From NCBI GenBank assembly GCA_031259875.1, contig JAIRKW010000027.1:1-23232 (forward strand): a stretch of DNA of 23,232 bases, written 5' to 3'. Both the position numbers and the translations under genes were made by a program. The stretch is from Campylobacteraceae bacterium (GTDB lineage Bacteria; Campylobacterota; Campylobacteria; Campylobacterales; Campylobacteraceae). Positions 7,503 to 16,119 of this stretch are shown here, in pieces; positions within the stretch are counted from its first letter, which is position 1; each line of letters begins with the position of its first letter. Below the pieces are notes generated by a model that saw only the letters and a list, made by a program, of their open reading frames with translations, searched no databases and was not told the DNA's origin.

Positions 7503-9469
7503 ATGAAAATATACAGGAAAAAAATGGCAGCAAAAAAAAGAGAATTGTTATAGCGCTTTTAGCAATACTATTTATAGGATTTGGCATATTTGCCGTCAAT
7601 ATTTACCAAAACGCATATTATCAAGCTTATGGACTTATCAATTATAATCCTAAACTTACTACGCAGTTTTTTGATAGAAACGGCGAGTTGGTGGCAAACT
7701 ATTTTGAGGATGAAAATAGGCTCTATGTGGAATTTGAAGAGATACCGTACCGTATGGTAGAAGCACTTGTAGCCATTGAAGATACAGTCTTTTTCGAGCA
7801 CGATGGCGTAAATGTAGAGGCGATTTTCAGAGCATTCCTTAAAAATATAATAAGTATGAAATATTCCGAAGGGGCGAGCACTCTGACACAGCAGCTTATA
7901 AAAAATACACTTCTTACACGCGAAAAGACGATGAAAAGAAAGTTAACTGAAGCCTTAATTGCGCTTATCATAGAGCGGCATTTAACCAAAGAGCAAATAA
8001 TGGAGCGGTATCTTAATCATATATATTTCGGGCATGGTTATTATGGTGTAAGGACTGCGGCGGAAGGGTATTTTAGAAAGACTCTTGCGCAGTTAAGCCT
8101 CAAAGAGATAGCGATGCTTGTTGGTATACCGCGTCAGCCGAATAGTTATGACCCTACGAAAAATCTGAATTTAACGCTTGCGCGTGCTAATTCCGTGCTA
8201 AGCCGTATGAAAAATTTAGGTTGGATAAGCGAAGAGGAGTATAGTGAGGCAGTTGCGGAGCAGGTTAATGTTTACAATGATACGCTTTCTAAAAATCAAG
8301 CTCCATATGTGGTTGATGAGGCGATTAGAGAAGCAAATGCTTTATATGATGATGTGCGAAGCGGTGGCTATAAGATATATTTGGGGATTGATTTAAAAAC
8401 ACAACAGTTAGCCCGCGAGGCTCTTGAATTTGGATATCAGAAGATATTGGAGAGGTATAAAGACGTCAATACTTCGATATTGAACGGTGCAATTGTTGTG
8501 CTGGATAACTTTAGCGGTGATGTTTTAGCTCTTGTGGGCGGACACAATTATACACATAGTGCATTTAACAGGGCTGTTTTGACAAATAGACAGCTTGGAA
8601 GCAGTTTTAAGCCATTTTTGTATCAAATAGCATTGGATTCCGGATATTCAACGATGGATTTAATACCTGATATCTCAAGAGTTTATATTGAAGAAGGAAC
8701 TTCCAAAAATGAGACAAAAGAGTGGGTGCCAAAAAATATAGAGGGCAATTTTCAAGGATTGATTACTGTCAAAGATGCTCTAATGCGTTCGCGCAATCTT
8801 GCTACGATAAATTTGGTATCAAGCGTTGGACTTGAAACCGTACACAGCGAACTTACAAGGATGGGTTTTAAAAATGTGCCTAAAGATTTGTCCATATCGC
8901 TTGGAAGTCTTGGTATGTCACCTTTGGAATATAGTAAATTTTATGGAATGTTTGCAAACGGCGGCATTCTTATAGAGCCTAGAATGATAAAAAAGATTGT
9001 AAACAGATATGGGATGGAACAACTGTTTGAGAGTGAAAAAAAGCAAGTTTTGGATGCAGCTCAAAACTATCTGATGATTGATATGCTAAAAGCCGTAGTT
9101 GAGAAAGGAACAGGCAGAGCAGCGTATGTAAACGGTATAGAAATAGCCGGTAAAACAGGCACTTCAAATAATAATGTGGATGCGTGGTTTTGCGGTATAA
9201 GCCCGGATATAAATGTGATGGTTTGGTACGGCAATGATGACAATACGCCTATGGCGGCAAGTGAAGTCGGCGGTCGTACATCTACTGTGCCGTTTGCCTA
9301 TTTTATGCAAAACTATATAAAAATATATCCAGAAACAAGGCGTAAATTTCCCATACCTGAAGGCGTTACAAAAAGTATATATAATGGAAAAGAGGAGTAT
9401 TTTACACCCAAATCACCTCTTCCTTCGGCTTCGAGAATTACATCGGCGACAGACAATATACTTTTTTGA
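7499..9469 (+). CDS. mrcA: Class A penicillin-binding protein 1A (glycosyltransferase/transpeptidase)
   Basis: This bifunctional enzyme polymerises and cross-links peptidoglycan on the periplasmic side of the inner membrane. Its 656 aa comprise a short basic tail, one membrane anchor (about residues 15-36), a GT51 domain and a transpeptidase domain. GT51 motifs: EDTVFFEHDG with catalytic E94, GASTLTQQLIKN, and ERYLNHIYFGHGYYGV. Transpeptidase motifs: S368-x-x-K371 (LGSSFKPF), S431-R-N433, and K552-T-G554 (AGKTGTSNNN). All expected catalytic residues are present. The C-terminus is short, with no extra domain. It overlaps the ABC ATPase gene by 4 nt (ATGA), indicating translational coupling. 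Campylobacter literature uses pbpA for this gene; mrcA is the E. coli name. Confidence 0.96.
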   Translation: MNENIQEKNGSKKKRIVIALLAILFIGFGIFAVNIYQNAYYQAYGLINYNPKLTTQFFDRNGELVANYFEDENRLYVEFEEIPYRMVEALVAIEDTVFFEHDGVNVEAIFRAFLKNIISMKYSEGASTLTQQLIKNTLLTREKTMKRKLTEALIALIIERHLTKEQIMERYLNHIYFGHGYYGVRTAAEGYFRKTLAQLSLKEIAMLVGIPRQPNSYDPTKNLNLTLARANSVLSRMKNLGWISEEEYSEAVAEQVNVYNDTLSKNQAPYVVDEAIREANALYDDVRSGGYKIYLGIDLKTQQLAREALEFGYQKILERYKDVNTSILNGAIVVLDNFSGDVLALVGGHNYTHSAFNRAVLTNRQLGSSFKPFLYQIALDSGYSTMDLIPDISRVYIEEGTSKNETKEWVPKNIEGNFQGLITVKDALMRSRNLATINLVSSVGLETVHSELTRMGFKNVPKDLSISLGSLGMSPLEYSKFYGMFANGGILIEPRMIKKIVNRYGMEQLFESEKKQVLDAAQNYLMIDMLKAVVEKGTGRAAYVNGIEIAGKTGTSNNNVDAWFCGISPDINVMVWYGNDDNTPMAASEVGGRTSTVPFAYFMQNYIKIYPETRRKFPIPEGVTKSIYNGKEEYFTPKSPLPSASRITSATDNILF

Positions 9470-9541
9470 TTTTTTTAAAAAAGTTTGTCTTTACTGTGAA
9501 GTTTTAAAATCTACAAATATGATGTGTGGCAGCTATGCTGA

Positions 9542-9588
9542 TTGCAAATAATGCAACCTGCTGTATTATTTGCAAGATTTTATTGTTG
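9542..9588 (+). terminator. Hairpin terminator after the PBP1A gene
   Basis: Perfect 11-bp arms ttgcaaataat (9542-9552) and attatttgcaa (9565-9575) flank a 12-base loop. On the plus strand they are followed by gattttattgttg, a U-rich run. The stem is AT-rich, so termination strength is uncertain. It starts 72 bp after the PBP1A stop codon. Confidence 0.6.
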
Positions 9589-9840
9589 TATATATTACAA
9601 GGCGTACTTAATTTCAAATGTATGGCTTATATAAGAAATATGATTAGCGAACATGCTATTTTTGCAAAAGCATAAACTAATACTGTGGGTGCAAGAGAAG
9701 TTTTATTTAGTTTTAAAAATATAAATGCAGCTTTACAATATAAATCCTTATACGAATGCAATAATATAAAAGTTGATATATTATAAGGACTATTAGAAAT
9801 ATTATTACGATGAAAAAATGAAAATAATCACCATATATTT
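9589..9840. other. AT-rich intergenic region between convergent genes
   Basis: This lies between the 3' ends of the PBP1A and cpoB genes. I see no gene with a start codon and ribosome binding site. A minus-strand frame stays open from about 9829 down to a TAA at 9627-9629, but it has no ATG; its only starts are TTG codons such as the one at 9759-9761 (44 codons). Its end reads APTVLVYAFAKIACSLIIF, which I do not recognise. No tRNA-like or other structured RNA is evident. A strong terminator for the cpoB side was not found. Confidence 0.5.
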
Positions 9841-10761
9841 TTAATTTCTATTTGGAGAAGCTTTTGCCTCTTTACTCTCAGGATAGGTTGCTTTCAATAG
9901 TTTGTAAAATTGATTTGCGTTGGCAGTGTCTCCTAATTTGTCAAACGATATAGCCGTGTGATATAAAAGTCTTGGCATATAATTTGCTTTATCGTAAAGT
10001 TTAACGCTTTTTTTGTAATTTACGATAGCTTCACTCCAATTTTGACTAAAATATTCTGCTTCGCCAAGCATATAGTTATTACGTGCAGGCTTGTATCCGC
10101 GCGATATCAGTTCGGCAAAATACTTTTTAGAATTAGCATACTCTTTATTTTCAAACAGTTTCTCACTCTCTTTAGATAATTCTTCCGATGAAATATTCGA
10201 ACTAAATTGACCTTGAACTGTTACTGCAGTTTGACTTTTTTTGTTCTCCAATGCTGCTATACGTTTGTCTAGGGCGGCATAATTTGCACTTAAAGTGTCT
10301 ACCATAGATGCAAGTTCCGCTAAAACCGATTTGATGGTTTCTTGATTGCCAAGCTCTATTTTGCGATTCTCTGTAATATATTTTTCAAGTTCGCTAATAT
10401 CATTTTTAAGCTTTGCGATATTTTCATTTTGTTCGGTTTGATTGGCATCTGTTGTTTGGATAGTTTCTGAAATAGAAGCGATTTTATCATTTAAGCCGTC
10501 TAATAGCGATACTGCCCCATCAGATTTTTCGATAGCAGTATCTACTGCACTTTTAAGTCTTCTTAACTCTGTCGATAATTCTTCCGTTTTTTTGTTTATA
10601 TCTAACAGATATTTTTCACTTTCGGTTAATCCATACGGACTATCCGAATTAAATCTACCTGCATCAAAAGCAGAAGGTTCGGCGTTAATGACCTGCGGTA
10701 TTAATAACAAACCCCATATGCAAAGAACATACAGGGTTCGCGTTTGGAGAAAAACTTTCAT
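9841..10761 (-). CDS. cpoB: Tol-Pal system periplasmic protein CpoB/YbgF
   Basis: CpoB links the Tol-Pal machine to peptidoglycan synthesis during division in gamma-proteobacteria; the role here is inferred from family and position. The 306-aa protein has a signal peptide (about residues 1-27, cleaving after INA), then SAFDAGRF…PYGLTESEKYLL. A long coiled-coil-prone region follows (about residues 48-180, rich in K/E/L heptads), then TPR-like repeats (about 195-300: YANSKKYFAELISRG, AEYFSQNWSEAIVNYKKS, YHTAISFDKLGDTANANQFY). It is the last gene of the Tol-Pal set, 6 nt after pal. No Shine-Dalgarno sequence is visible before its ATG, so translation may depend on re-initiation from pal. Confidence 0.9.
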   Translation of the reverse strand: MKVFLQTRTLYVLCIWGLLLIPQVINAEPSAFDAGRFNSDSPYGLTESEKYLLDINKKTEELSTELRRLKSAVDTAIEKSDGAVSLLDGLNDKIASISETIQTTDANQTEQNENIAKLKNDISELEKYITENRKIELGNQETIKSVLAELASMVDTLSANYAALDKRIAALENKKSQTAVTVQGQFSSNISSEELSKESEKLFENKEYANSKKYFAELISRGYKPARNNYMLGEAEYFSQNWSEAIVNYKKSVKLYDKANYMPRLLYHTAISFDKLGDTANANQFYKLLKATYPESKEAKASPNRN

Positions 10762-10767
10762 TAATTA

Positions 10768-11277
10768 TTATGGAATAAGTTTAAAGTCTGCTCTTCTGTT
10801 TTTGTTCCAGCACTCTTTTGAAGAGCTTGTGCAGGCAGGATTACTCTCGCCATAACTTACTATACTTATTTTGCTCTCAGGAACACCGTTGGCTATAAGT
10901 TCATCTTTAACGGCTTTAGCTCTTTTGAGACCAAGCGCATAATTGTATTCGTCGGTACCCCATTCATCGCAGTTGCCTTCAATTTTAATATTTAAGTTTT
11001 CTGCATCAGCGCCAGTAAACAAGTTGGCGTTATTTCTAATAGCATCAAGTTCGCTTGCTTTGACATCAAATTGGTCAAAATTAAAATAGATACTTTTTGC
11101 TGCACCTTCTAATTTTGTAATCAAATCTGATACATTCGGATCATCAACAGTAAGCGTAGAAGCACCGCTTGCTTTTGCATCAACATACTCGCTGCCCGCA
11201 TCGACTTGAGCCTTCTTTGTACAACCGCTCAACAAAAATAGCGCTACCATAGCACCTATAAGTAACTTTTTACTCAT
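10768..11277 (-). CDS. pal: Peptidoglycan-associated outer membrane lipoprotein Pal
   Basis: Pal tethers the outer membrane to peptidoglycan and is released by TolB. I place the start at 11277 (169 aa), because an AAAGAGG box sits just upstream and the lipoprotein signal follows directly (MSKKLLIGAMVALFLLSGC, lipobox LSGC with lipidated C19). The open frame extends 22 codons further to 11343, but that part overlaps tolB and lacks lipoprotein features. The OmpA_C domain spans about residues 62-168: IYFNFDQFDV, IEGNCDEWGTDEYNYALGLK and NRRADF, with D109, R119 and R161/R162 in the peptidoglycan-contact positions. Three cysteines in the domain (C103, C149, C156) suggest possible periplasmic disulfides. 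A 59-nt gap after tolB carries a possible promoter. Confidence 0.96.
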   Translation of the reverse strand: MSKKLLIGAMVALFLLSGCTKKAQVDAGSEYVDAKASGASTLTVDDPNVSDLITKLEGAAKSIYFNFDQFDVKASELDAIRNNANLFTGADAENLNIKIEGNCDEWGTDEYNYALGLKRAKAVKDELIANGVPESKISIVSYGESNPACTSSSKECWNKNRRADFKLIP

Positions 11278-11311
11278 AACCTCTTTACCACCTTTTAAGG
11301 AAATTTCTATA

Positions 11312-11323
11312 ATTCTATCACAA
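11312..11323 (-). promoter_or_regulatory. Candidate promoter of pal (TAGAAT -10)
   Basis: The minus strand reads ttgtgaTAGAAT in the 59-nt tolB-pal gap, about 35 nt before the chosen pal start. It is identical over 12 bases to the site upstream of the LRR gene (2908-2919). An internal promoter would let the abundant Pal be made in excess over TolQRAB; this is inference. Confidence 0.4.
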
Positions 11324-11336
11324 AATATATTAAAAA

Positions 11337-12611
11337 TTACCAATCCAATGATTGTATTTTACCTACATGTATGGGAAAATGAAAACTTTTATTGACACTT
11401 AATCTTACGATACCCAAAGCACTCTCATTTGCGTAATCTTTTATGAATAATACACTGCCTCCGTCATGCGAAAAACGCGGAAAAAGATTTTTACCCGTAG
11501 CAGTAAGCTGTCTTATGAAATCGGTCTTTGTTGAAATCAAATAGAGATTAAATACCTGCTGGCCAAATTCGCTTGCTTTGTCGCGTCCGGAATAGACTAT
11601 ATAGTGTTTGTATGTTGAGGCTGAGGAGTTATTTTTGCCACGATAGACCATCTGCTCAACTCTATCCTCTTTTAATGCTTTTGAGAATATATTTGGATAT
11701 CCCAATCTATCAGATACGAAAACCACTCTTGTATCATCATCTACAAAATTTCCGCTTACATCAACGCCGCGATAGTTTGTGATTCTGCTAAGTGCTTTAG
11801 TGTTTAAGTCATACAAAAAAATATCAGCCTGTTCATCCGGCGCCATTGTCAAAAGCAATTTATTTCCATCATTGCTTATGTCTGATACTATAAGTATTCC
11901 GTCGCCTCTTATAACTTCTGTTCTTTGTCCGCTCATAATAGAGACTTTATAAACTATCGGTTGTTTTCCGCTGTTTGAAGTGTAATAAAAGCTATTTTGT
12001 TCTTTATCTGCCCATTTGGGAAATATATTAAGTCCGCCCTTAATGATAGTCTGCTGAAAAGTCAAGGTATAGTCGGAGATAACTATTTCGCTCTCACCCG
12101 GAGCTGTATTTTTAGAGAATATAATATATCTATTCATCCAATCCACAGGCTCTTGCTTGGTATCTTTGACAACACTCATTATAATAGAGTGCGCTAAAAA
12201 CGGATAATGGCTTGCTTTGGATATTTTAAAGCTTCTGTCGCTTATTATGCTGCCGCTTCTTGCATTAATGAGTTTTGTATTTACTGTGATAGAGTCGTCC
12301 AACTCTTCTGTAATTTTATACCGCAGCACAAGGTCTGTTTTTATGTCTATGCCGTATCCGACACGGCTGTTGTCATCCCAGCCTGAAACTCCGTAATCTT
12401 CATTTATGTTGTAATATGTGGTAATTTTCAAATCTGCTATAAGCAACTTGAAAACGTTATTCCTCAAAAGACTGCTCACTCCCGAATTGCTTGCGTCTTG
12501 AAGCTGAATAGTGGGCAGTTTATCCATAGTTTTAATTATTTCTATAGTAGCGTCGCCGGCCGCAAACAGGCTTGTAAAACCAAAAATAACTGCGAAAATT
12601 ACTTTTTTCAT
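11337..12611 (-). CDS. tolB: Tol-Pal system translocation protein TolB
   Basis: TolB is a periplasmic beta-propeller that binds Pal and is displaced by TolA. The 424-aa protein has a signal peptide (MKKVIFAVIFGFTSLFA, cleavage near residue 18). An N-terminal alpha/beta domain follows (about residues 20-160), then PD40-type propeller repeats from about residue 190, for example FPKWADKEQNSFYYTS, VSDISNDGNKLLLTMAP, GNFVDDDTRVVFVSDR and LFPRFSHDGGSVLFIKD. A GGAG box lies 6 nt before the ATG, inside the end of tolA. tolA stops 3 nt upstream. Length and architecture are normal for the phylum. Confidence 0.94.
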   Translation of the reverse strand: MKKVIFAVIFGFTSLFAAGDATIEIIKTMDKLPTIQLQDASNSGVSSLLRNNVFKLLIADLKITTYYNINEDYGVSGWDDNSRVGYGIDIKTDLVLRYKITEELDDSITVNTKLINARSGSIISDRSFKISKASHYPFLAHSIIMSVVKDTKQEPVDWMNRYIIFSKNTAPGESEIVISDYTLTFQQTIIKGGLNIFPKWADKEQNSFYYTSNSGKQPIVYKVSIMSGQRTEVIRGDGILIVSDISNDGNKLLLTMAPDEQADIFLYDLNTKALSRITNYRGVDVSGNFVDDDTRVVFVSDRLGYPNIFSKALKEDRVEQMVYRGKNNSSASTYKHYIVYSGRDKASEFGQQVFNLYLISTKTDFIRQLTATGKNLFPRFSHDGGSVLFIKDYANESALGIVRLSVNKSFHFPIHVGKIQSLDW

Positions 12612-12614
12612 TTT

Positions 12615-13316
12615 CTACTCCATCTCATCTTTAAAAATTGTGTTAAATTTAAAAACGCCCTCACCCTCATAAGGCGGAAAAACCTCGCCCCTCATCTCTT
12701 CTAAAAAACTTTTGAGCTTCTCATTGAAATCACCATTATACGACAAAGATACTATTGAATAGCTAAAATCGCCGCTATTATTTATTGTTATTTCTACTTG
12801 TGCATATGTGCCTGACACCGTATAAACAGTATTACTCCACATTTGCGAGAGCATGTCTTGGATTTTCCCGATAAATGGGTCGTGTATGCCCGAACTTGCA
12901 GAAGTAACACTCATTGTGCTCTGTTGTTTAAAATTTAGTTTATCAAGTAGTCTGCTTGCGTTGTTGGGCTGACTTTCTTTACCGTCGAGTCTGCTCGGTG
13001 TTGCGGCTTTTGCGCCGATTTTTGCAAGATTTGTTTCATTAACATTGGCAAAAAGGTCTTGTATTCCCATTGTTTGCGTTTGTATAATTGCACGTGACGA
13101 ATCTTTTTTTGTGATGGCAGCAGTTGTTTTTTTGTCTTCCCCGCTTTCTTGTTTTTTCTCGACTAAAACAATGTCTAAAAAATTCTCTCTTGCCGTAAAA
13201 CGCTTTAAAATATCCGGCGCTTCGCTGTACATATGGGCTAAAGTTATGAAAATCGCGATGTAAAACCCGAGTGAAATATAAAAACCAATAATATAAAATT
13301 GTCTTTCTGAATTCAT
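12615..13316 (-). CDS. tolA: TolA/TonB C-terminal domain protein
   Basis: This is an inner-membrane protein that carries energy from TolQR to the outer membrane. The 233-aa sequence has a short cytoplasmic tail, one membrane segment (about residues 8-30), a short polar linker and a C-terminal TolA/TonB-like domain (about residues 148-228: PFIGKIQDMLSQMW, YAQVEITINNSGDFSYSI, FLEEMRGEVFPPYEGEG). It is much shorter than E. coli TolA (421 aa) because the long helical central region is missing, which is usual in Campylobacterota. Its ATG overlaps the tolR TGA by one base and tolB follows after 3 nt. Many databases simply call it a TonB C-terminal protein; the tolB-pal neighbours decide for TolA. 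Confidence 0.88.
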   Translation of the reverse strand: MNSERQFYIIGFYISLGFYIAIFITLAHMYSEAPDILKRFTARENFLDIVLVEKKQESGEDKKTTAAITKKDSSRAIIQTQTMGIQDLFANVNETNLAKIGAKAATPSRLDGKESQPNNASRLLDKLNFKQQSTMSVTSASSGIHDPFIGKIQDMLSQMWSNTVYTVSGTYAQVEITINNSGDFSYSIVSLSYNGDFNEKLKSFLEEMRGEVFPPYEGEGVFKFNTIFKDEME

Positions 13317-13708
13317 CAGCCGTTTGTTTCCAACGCCACCTTAAGAAAACCGGCGCTTTTTACAGCTTTCATTACATACATCACATCATTATACAAAAGA
13401 GTTCTGTCTGCTTTTATGTAGATAGTCGTCTCTTTGCTGTATTTGTTGGATAGCAGTATCATATTATCAGGAAAACTTTTCAGTTCGAATTTATCTTTAC
13501 CTATGTAGACATTTTTATTTTTGTCTATTCTGATTTCAAGCGTTGGTATTTTACTCATTTGAACTGATTTCGAACCATCAGGAAGCGTGATATTTTCTTC
13601 GAATACCAATGTTGGCGTTGTAACCATTAAAATAGCAAGCAGCACAAGCATAATATCCACCAAAGGTGTGATATTTAACTCCGGTTTTTCATCCCAATCT
13701 ATTGCCAT
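13316..13708 (-). CDS. tolR: Proton-channel subunit TolR (ExbD/TolR family)
   Basis: TolR is a 130-aa inner-membrane protein that forms the stator/proton channel with TolQ. It has a single membrane segment (about residues 14-33) containing the conserved motif PELNITPLVDIMLVLLAILM, with D18 as the protonatable aspartate. The C-terminal periplasmic domain reads LPDGSKSVQM…IYIKADRTLLYNDVMYVMKAVKSAGF, typical of ExbD/TolR. It overlaps tolQ by 20 nt and tolA by 1 nt, so translational coupling is likely. The ExbD-versus-TolR choice rests on the adjacent tolB and pal. Confidence 0.93.
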   Translation of the reverse strand: MAIDWDEKPELNITPLVDIMLVLLAILMVTTPTLVFEENITLPDGSKSVQMSKIPTLEIRIDKNKNVYIGKDKFELKSFPDNMILLSNKYSKETTIYIKADRTLLYNDVMYVMKAVKSAGFLKVALETNG

Positions 13709-14288
13709 ATAATGGTTGCTCTTTAGTGTAATTTTGTTCGTTTGATATCAAATCAATTTGCCGCCCTATGTATGCCATAACATCGTAACCTTTTCGTTTT
13801 AAAATAATATGAAAAGTGTATGCCGGAATTGCGACAAATATACCGCCGGCTGTTGCTACTAAAGCTTCGCTGATTGCCGGAGCTATGATACTTAAACTTG
13901 CATTTGAGGATTGTCCAAGTTTGCCGAATGTCTGCAAAATAGATACTACAGTGCCGAAAAGTCCTATAAATGGTGAAGTTGAAGCGATAATAGACAACCA
14001 AGACAACCCTGTAGTTACACTCTTTTCAGCTGAATTTTTGCATACATTCAAAAAAGCAGGCGAGTACTTTTGAGACGCGCATTTGGCTAAAATAGAGCTG
14101 TTTTTAGGCACTTTTGCGCCAAGCAGCATTTTTTCAAGCGACTCTTGCTCTCTCTCTTTCCATGCCGAAAGGTAAAGACTTCTGGCTATAAAAACAGTAA
14201 AAGTAAGTATAAAATAAAGAGAGAGCCACCCTAAAACAAGCCAAGTTACAGGGTGACTGTTTGCTAAGTATGCAAGTATTGCGCCCAT
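13689..14288 (-). CDS. tolQ: Proton-channel subunit TolQ (MotA/TolQ/ExbB family)
   Basis: This is the multi-pass inner-membrane partner of TolR. I start it at the ATG at 14288 (199 aa, MGAILAYLANSHPVTWLVLG). The open frame extends to a TTG at 14336, but that adds 16 residues encoded inside the end of atpC. Three membrane segments are visible: about residues 13-36, 96-121 (LSWLSIIASTSPFIGLFGTV) and 136-162 (ISEALVATAGGIFVAIPAY). The polar threonines T113 and T146 match the conserved channel threonines of the family. It begins 4 nt after the atpC stop with only a weak ribosome binding site, so it is probably coupled to the ATP synthase transcript. It overlaps tolR by 20 nt. Confidence 0.93.
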   Translation of the reverse strand: MGAILAYLANSHPVTWLVLGWLSLYFILTFTVFIARSLYLSAWKEREQESLEKMLLGAKVPKNSSILAKCASQKYSPAFLNVCKNSAEKSVTTGLSWLSIIASTSPFIGLFGTVVSILQTFGKLGQSSNASLSIIAPAISEALVATAGGIFVAIPAYTFHIILKRKGYDVMAYIGRQIDLISNEQNYTKEQPLYGNRLG

Positions 14289-14292
14289 AGGT

Positions 14293-14679
14293 TTAGTATA
14301 TCTTTTTTGACATGGAGTCAACTTTAGCAACTGCAAGGGCTACATTGGAGTCGCTCATACTTTGGATTAAATTTTTTGCCTTTTCGAGTGCGGCAGCAAT
14401 TTCACTCTCGTTACTTCCGCCGATAGCCACAGCCCCGTCAGCTAAAACGGTAACTTTGGTCTCTTCAACTTTTACAAATCCCCAGTTAATAGCTATAGAC
14501 TCTTTTGAACTGTTTTCTAGTTCTATATCTATAATGCCAACCTTTAAAGATGTTAAAAGTGCGGCGTGGTTTGGCAAAACTCCAAACTCACCTTCACTTC
14601 CCGGAAATGTAGCTGATTTTGCATTGCCTGAGAAAATCAATCCCTCAGGCGTTACAATTTCCAATTTTATTGTATTCAT
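14293..14679 (-). CDS. atpC: ATP synthase F1 subunit epsilon
   Basis: This is the small rotor subunit (128 aa) that joins gamma to the c-ring and can inhibit ATP hydrolysis. The N-terminal beta-sandwich is clear (LEIVTPEGLIFSG, FPGSEGEFGVLPNHAALLTS, INWGFVKVEETKVTVLADGA; residues about 6-85), followed by a helical C-terminal part (about 88-128). An AAGG box precedes the ATG. It is the last ATP synthase gene, 11 nt after atpD, and is followed within 4 nt by tolQ. Confidence 0.96.
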   Translation of the reverse strand: MNTIKLEIVTPEGLIFSGNAKSATFPGSEGEFGVLPNHAALLTSLKVGIIDIELENSSKESIAINWGFVKVEETKVTVLADGAVAIGGSNESEIAAALEKAKNLIQSMSDSNVALAVAKVDSMSKKIY

Positions 14680-14690
14680 CGCAAACCTTT

Positions 14691-16094
14691 TTATGCGCCG
14701 GCTTTGATTTTTTCAGCTTTCGCCACCGCTTCGTCTATATTGCCTACCATATAAAATGCATTTTCAGGTAAATTGTCATATTTACCCTCTATGATACCTT
14801 TAAAGCCTGCAATAGACTCTTCAAGGCTTACATATTTACCTGAGCTTCCGGTGAAAACTTCTGCGACAAAGAATGGTTGAGATAAAAATCTCTCTATCTT
14901 TCTTGCTCTGTCAACTACCAGTTTATCTTCTTCACTAAGTTCATCCATGCCGAGTATCGCTATAATATCCTGCAAATCTTTATATTTTTGAAGCGTTGCT
15001 TGAACAGCGCGCGCAACTCTATAATGCTCTTCGCCTAATATTTGTGGGTCAAGTACTCTTGAAGTAGAATCGAGCGGATCAACAGCCGGATAGATACCTT
15101 TTTCAGCTATGCTTCTGCTTAAAACCGTTTTTGCGTCCAAGTGCGAGAAAACTGTCGCAGGAGCAGGATCTGTCAAGTCGTCAGCAGGAACATATATAGC
15201 TTGAACGGAGGTGATAGAACCTTTTTTGGTTGATGTGATTCTCTCTTGCAATCGTCCGAGTTCGCTTGCTAATGTCGGCTGATAACCAACGGCTGATGGG
15301 ATTCGCCCAAGAAGGGCTGACATCTCTGAGCCTGATTGTGAAAATCTAAAGATATTATCTATAAACATTAACACATCAAGTCCAAGTTCATCTCTAAAAT
15401 ATTCAGCTATAGTAAGACCTGTAAGCGCGACTCTGTTTCTTGCTCCCGGCGGTTCATTCATTTGTCCATAGCAAAGTGCGACTTTATCCAAAACGTTAGA
15501 CTCTTTCATCTCGTGATAAAGGTCGTTTCCTTCTCTTGTTCTTTCACCAACGCCTGCAAACACAGAATAACCGCTGTGTTTAAATGCGACATTGTGGATA
15601 AGCTCCATAATAATAACTGTTTTTCCAACGCCTGCACCGCCAAAGAGTCCTACTTTTCCGCCTTTTGCATAGGGGGCCAATAAGTCAACAACTTTTATGC
15701 CTGTTTCAAAAACTTCTGATTTTGTGCTTTGCTCTTCAAACGGAGGAGGGTCGCGGTGAATAGACCATTTGTGTTCGCTCTTTATCTCTTCTCCGCCATC
15801 AACAACATCGCCTACGACGTTTAGTATGCGTCCCAAAACTTTCTCGCCTACAGGCACTTGTATTGGGTTACCTGTCGGTATAGCTTCTATGCCTCTGGTT
15901 AAACCTTCGGTCATATCCATAGCGATAGTTCTGACTCTGCCGTCACCCAAATGTGCGGCAACTTCGAGAACAAGTTTTGCTGCTTTACCAGCGATACTAT
16001 AATTTACAACGATTGCCTCATTGATTTTAGGTAACTCGCCTTTAAAATCTATATCAACAACCGGACCTAAAACTTGGCTTATGATTCCACTCAT
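14691..16094 (-). CDS. atpD: ATP synthase F1 subunit beta
   Basis: This is the catalytic subunit of F1 (467 aa, normal length). It begins MSGIISQVLGPVVDIDF. It has the P-loop GGAGVGKT (residues 152-159), GERTREGNDLYHEM with the catalytic glutamate just after the core sheet, and the DELSEED-region motif MDELSEEDK that contacts gamma near the C-terminus. AAGGAG lies ahead of the ATG. The gene sits 25 nt downstream of atpG and 11 nt upstream of atpC. No unusual residues were noticed. Confidence 0.98.
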   Translation of the reverse strand: MSGIISQVLGPVVDIDFKGELPKINEAIVVNYSIAGKAAKLVLEVAAHLGDGRVRTIAMDMTEGLTRGIEAIPTGNPIQVPVGEKVLGRILNVVGDVVDGGEEIKSEHKWSIHRDPPPFEEQSTKSEVFETGIKVVDLLAPYAKGGKVGLFGGAGVGKTVIIMELIHNVAFKHSGYSVFAGVGERTREGNDLYHEMKESNVLDKVALCYGQMNEPPGARNRVALTGLTIAEYFRDELGLDVLMFIDNIFRFSQSGSEMSALLGRIPSAVGYQPTLASELGRLQERITSTKKGSITSVQAIYVPADDLTDPAPATVFSHLDAKTVLSRSIAEKGIYPAVDPLDSTSRVLDPQILGEEHYRVARAVQATLQKYKDLQDIIAILGMDELSEEDKLVVDRARKIERFLSQPFFVAEVFTGSSGKYVSLEESIAGFKGIIEGKYDNLPENAFYMVGNIDEAVAKAEKIKAGA

Positions 16095-16119
16095 AGAATT
16101 TTCTCCTTAATTTTTCTCA

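Noticed and set aside
11278..11343. N-terminal 22-codon extension of pal
   Set aside because: It would overlap tolB and bury the lipoprotein signal inside the protein. The ATG at 11277 has a good ribosome binding site and a normal lipobox distance.
13091..13096. CACGTG core that might belong to a parS site
   Set aside because: The flanks (ataattg…acgaatc) do not form the TGTTTCACGTGAAACA-type palindrome. It lies inside tolA and is a chance match.
14289..14336. Longer tolQ beginning at a TTG inside atpC
   Set aside because: The 16 added residues are polar and encoded within atpC. The ATG at 14288 gives the usual family N-terminus just before the first membrane segment.
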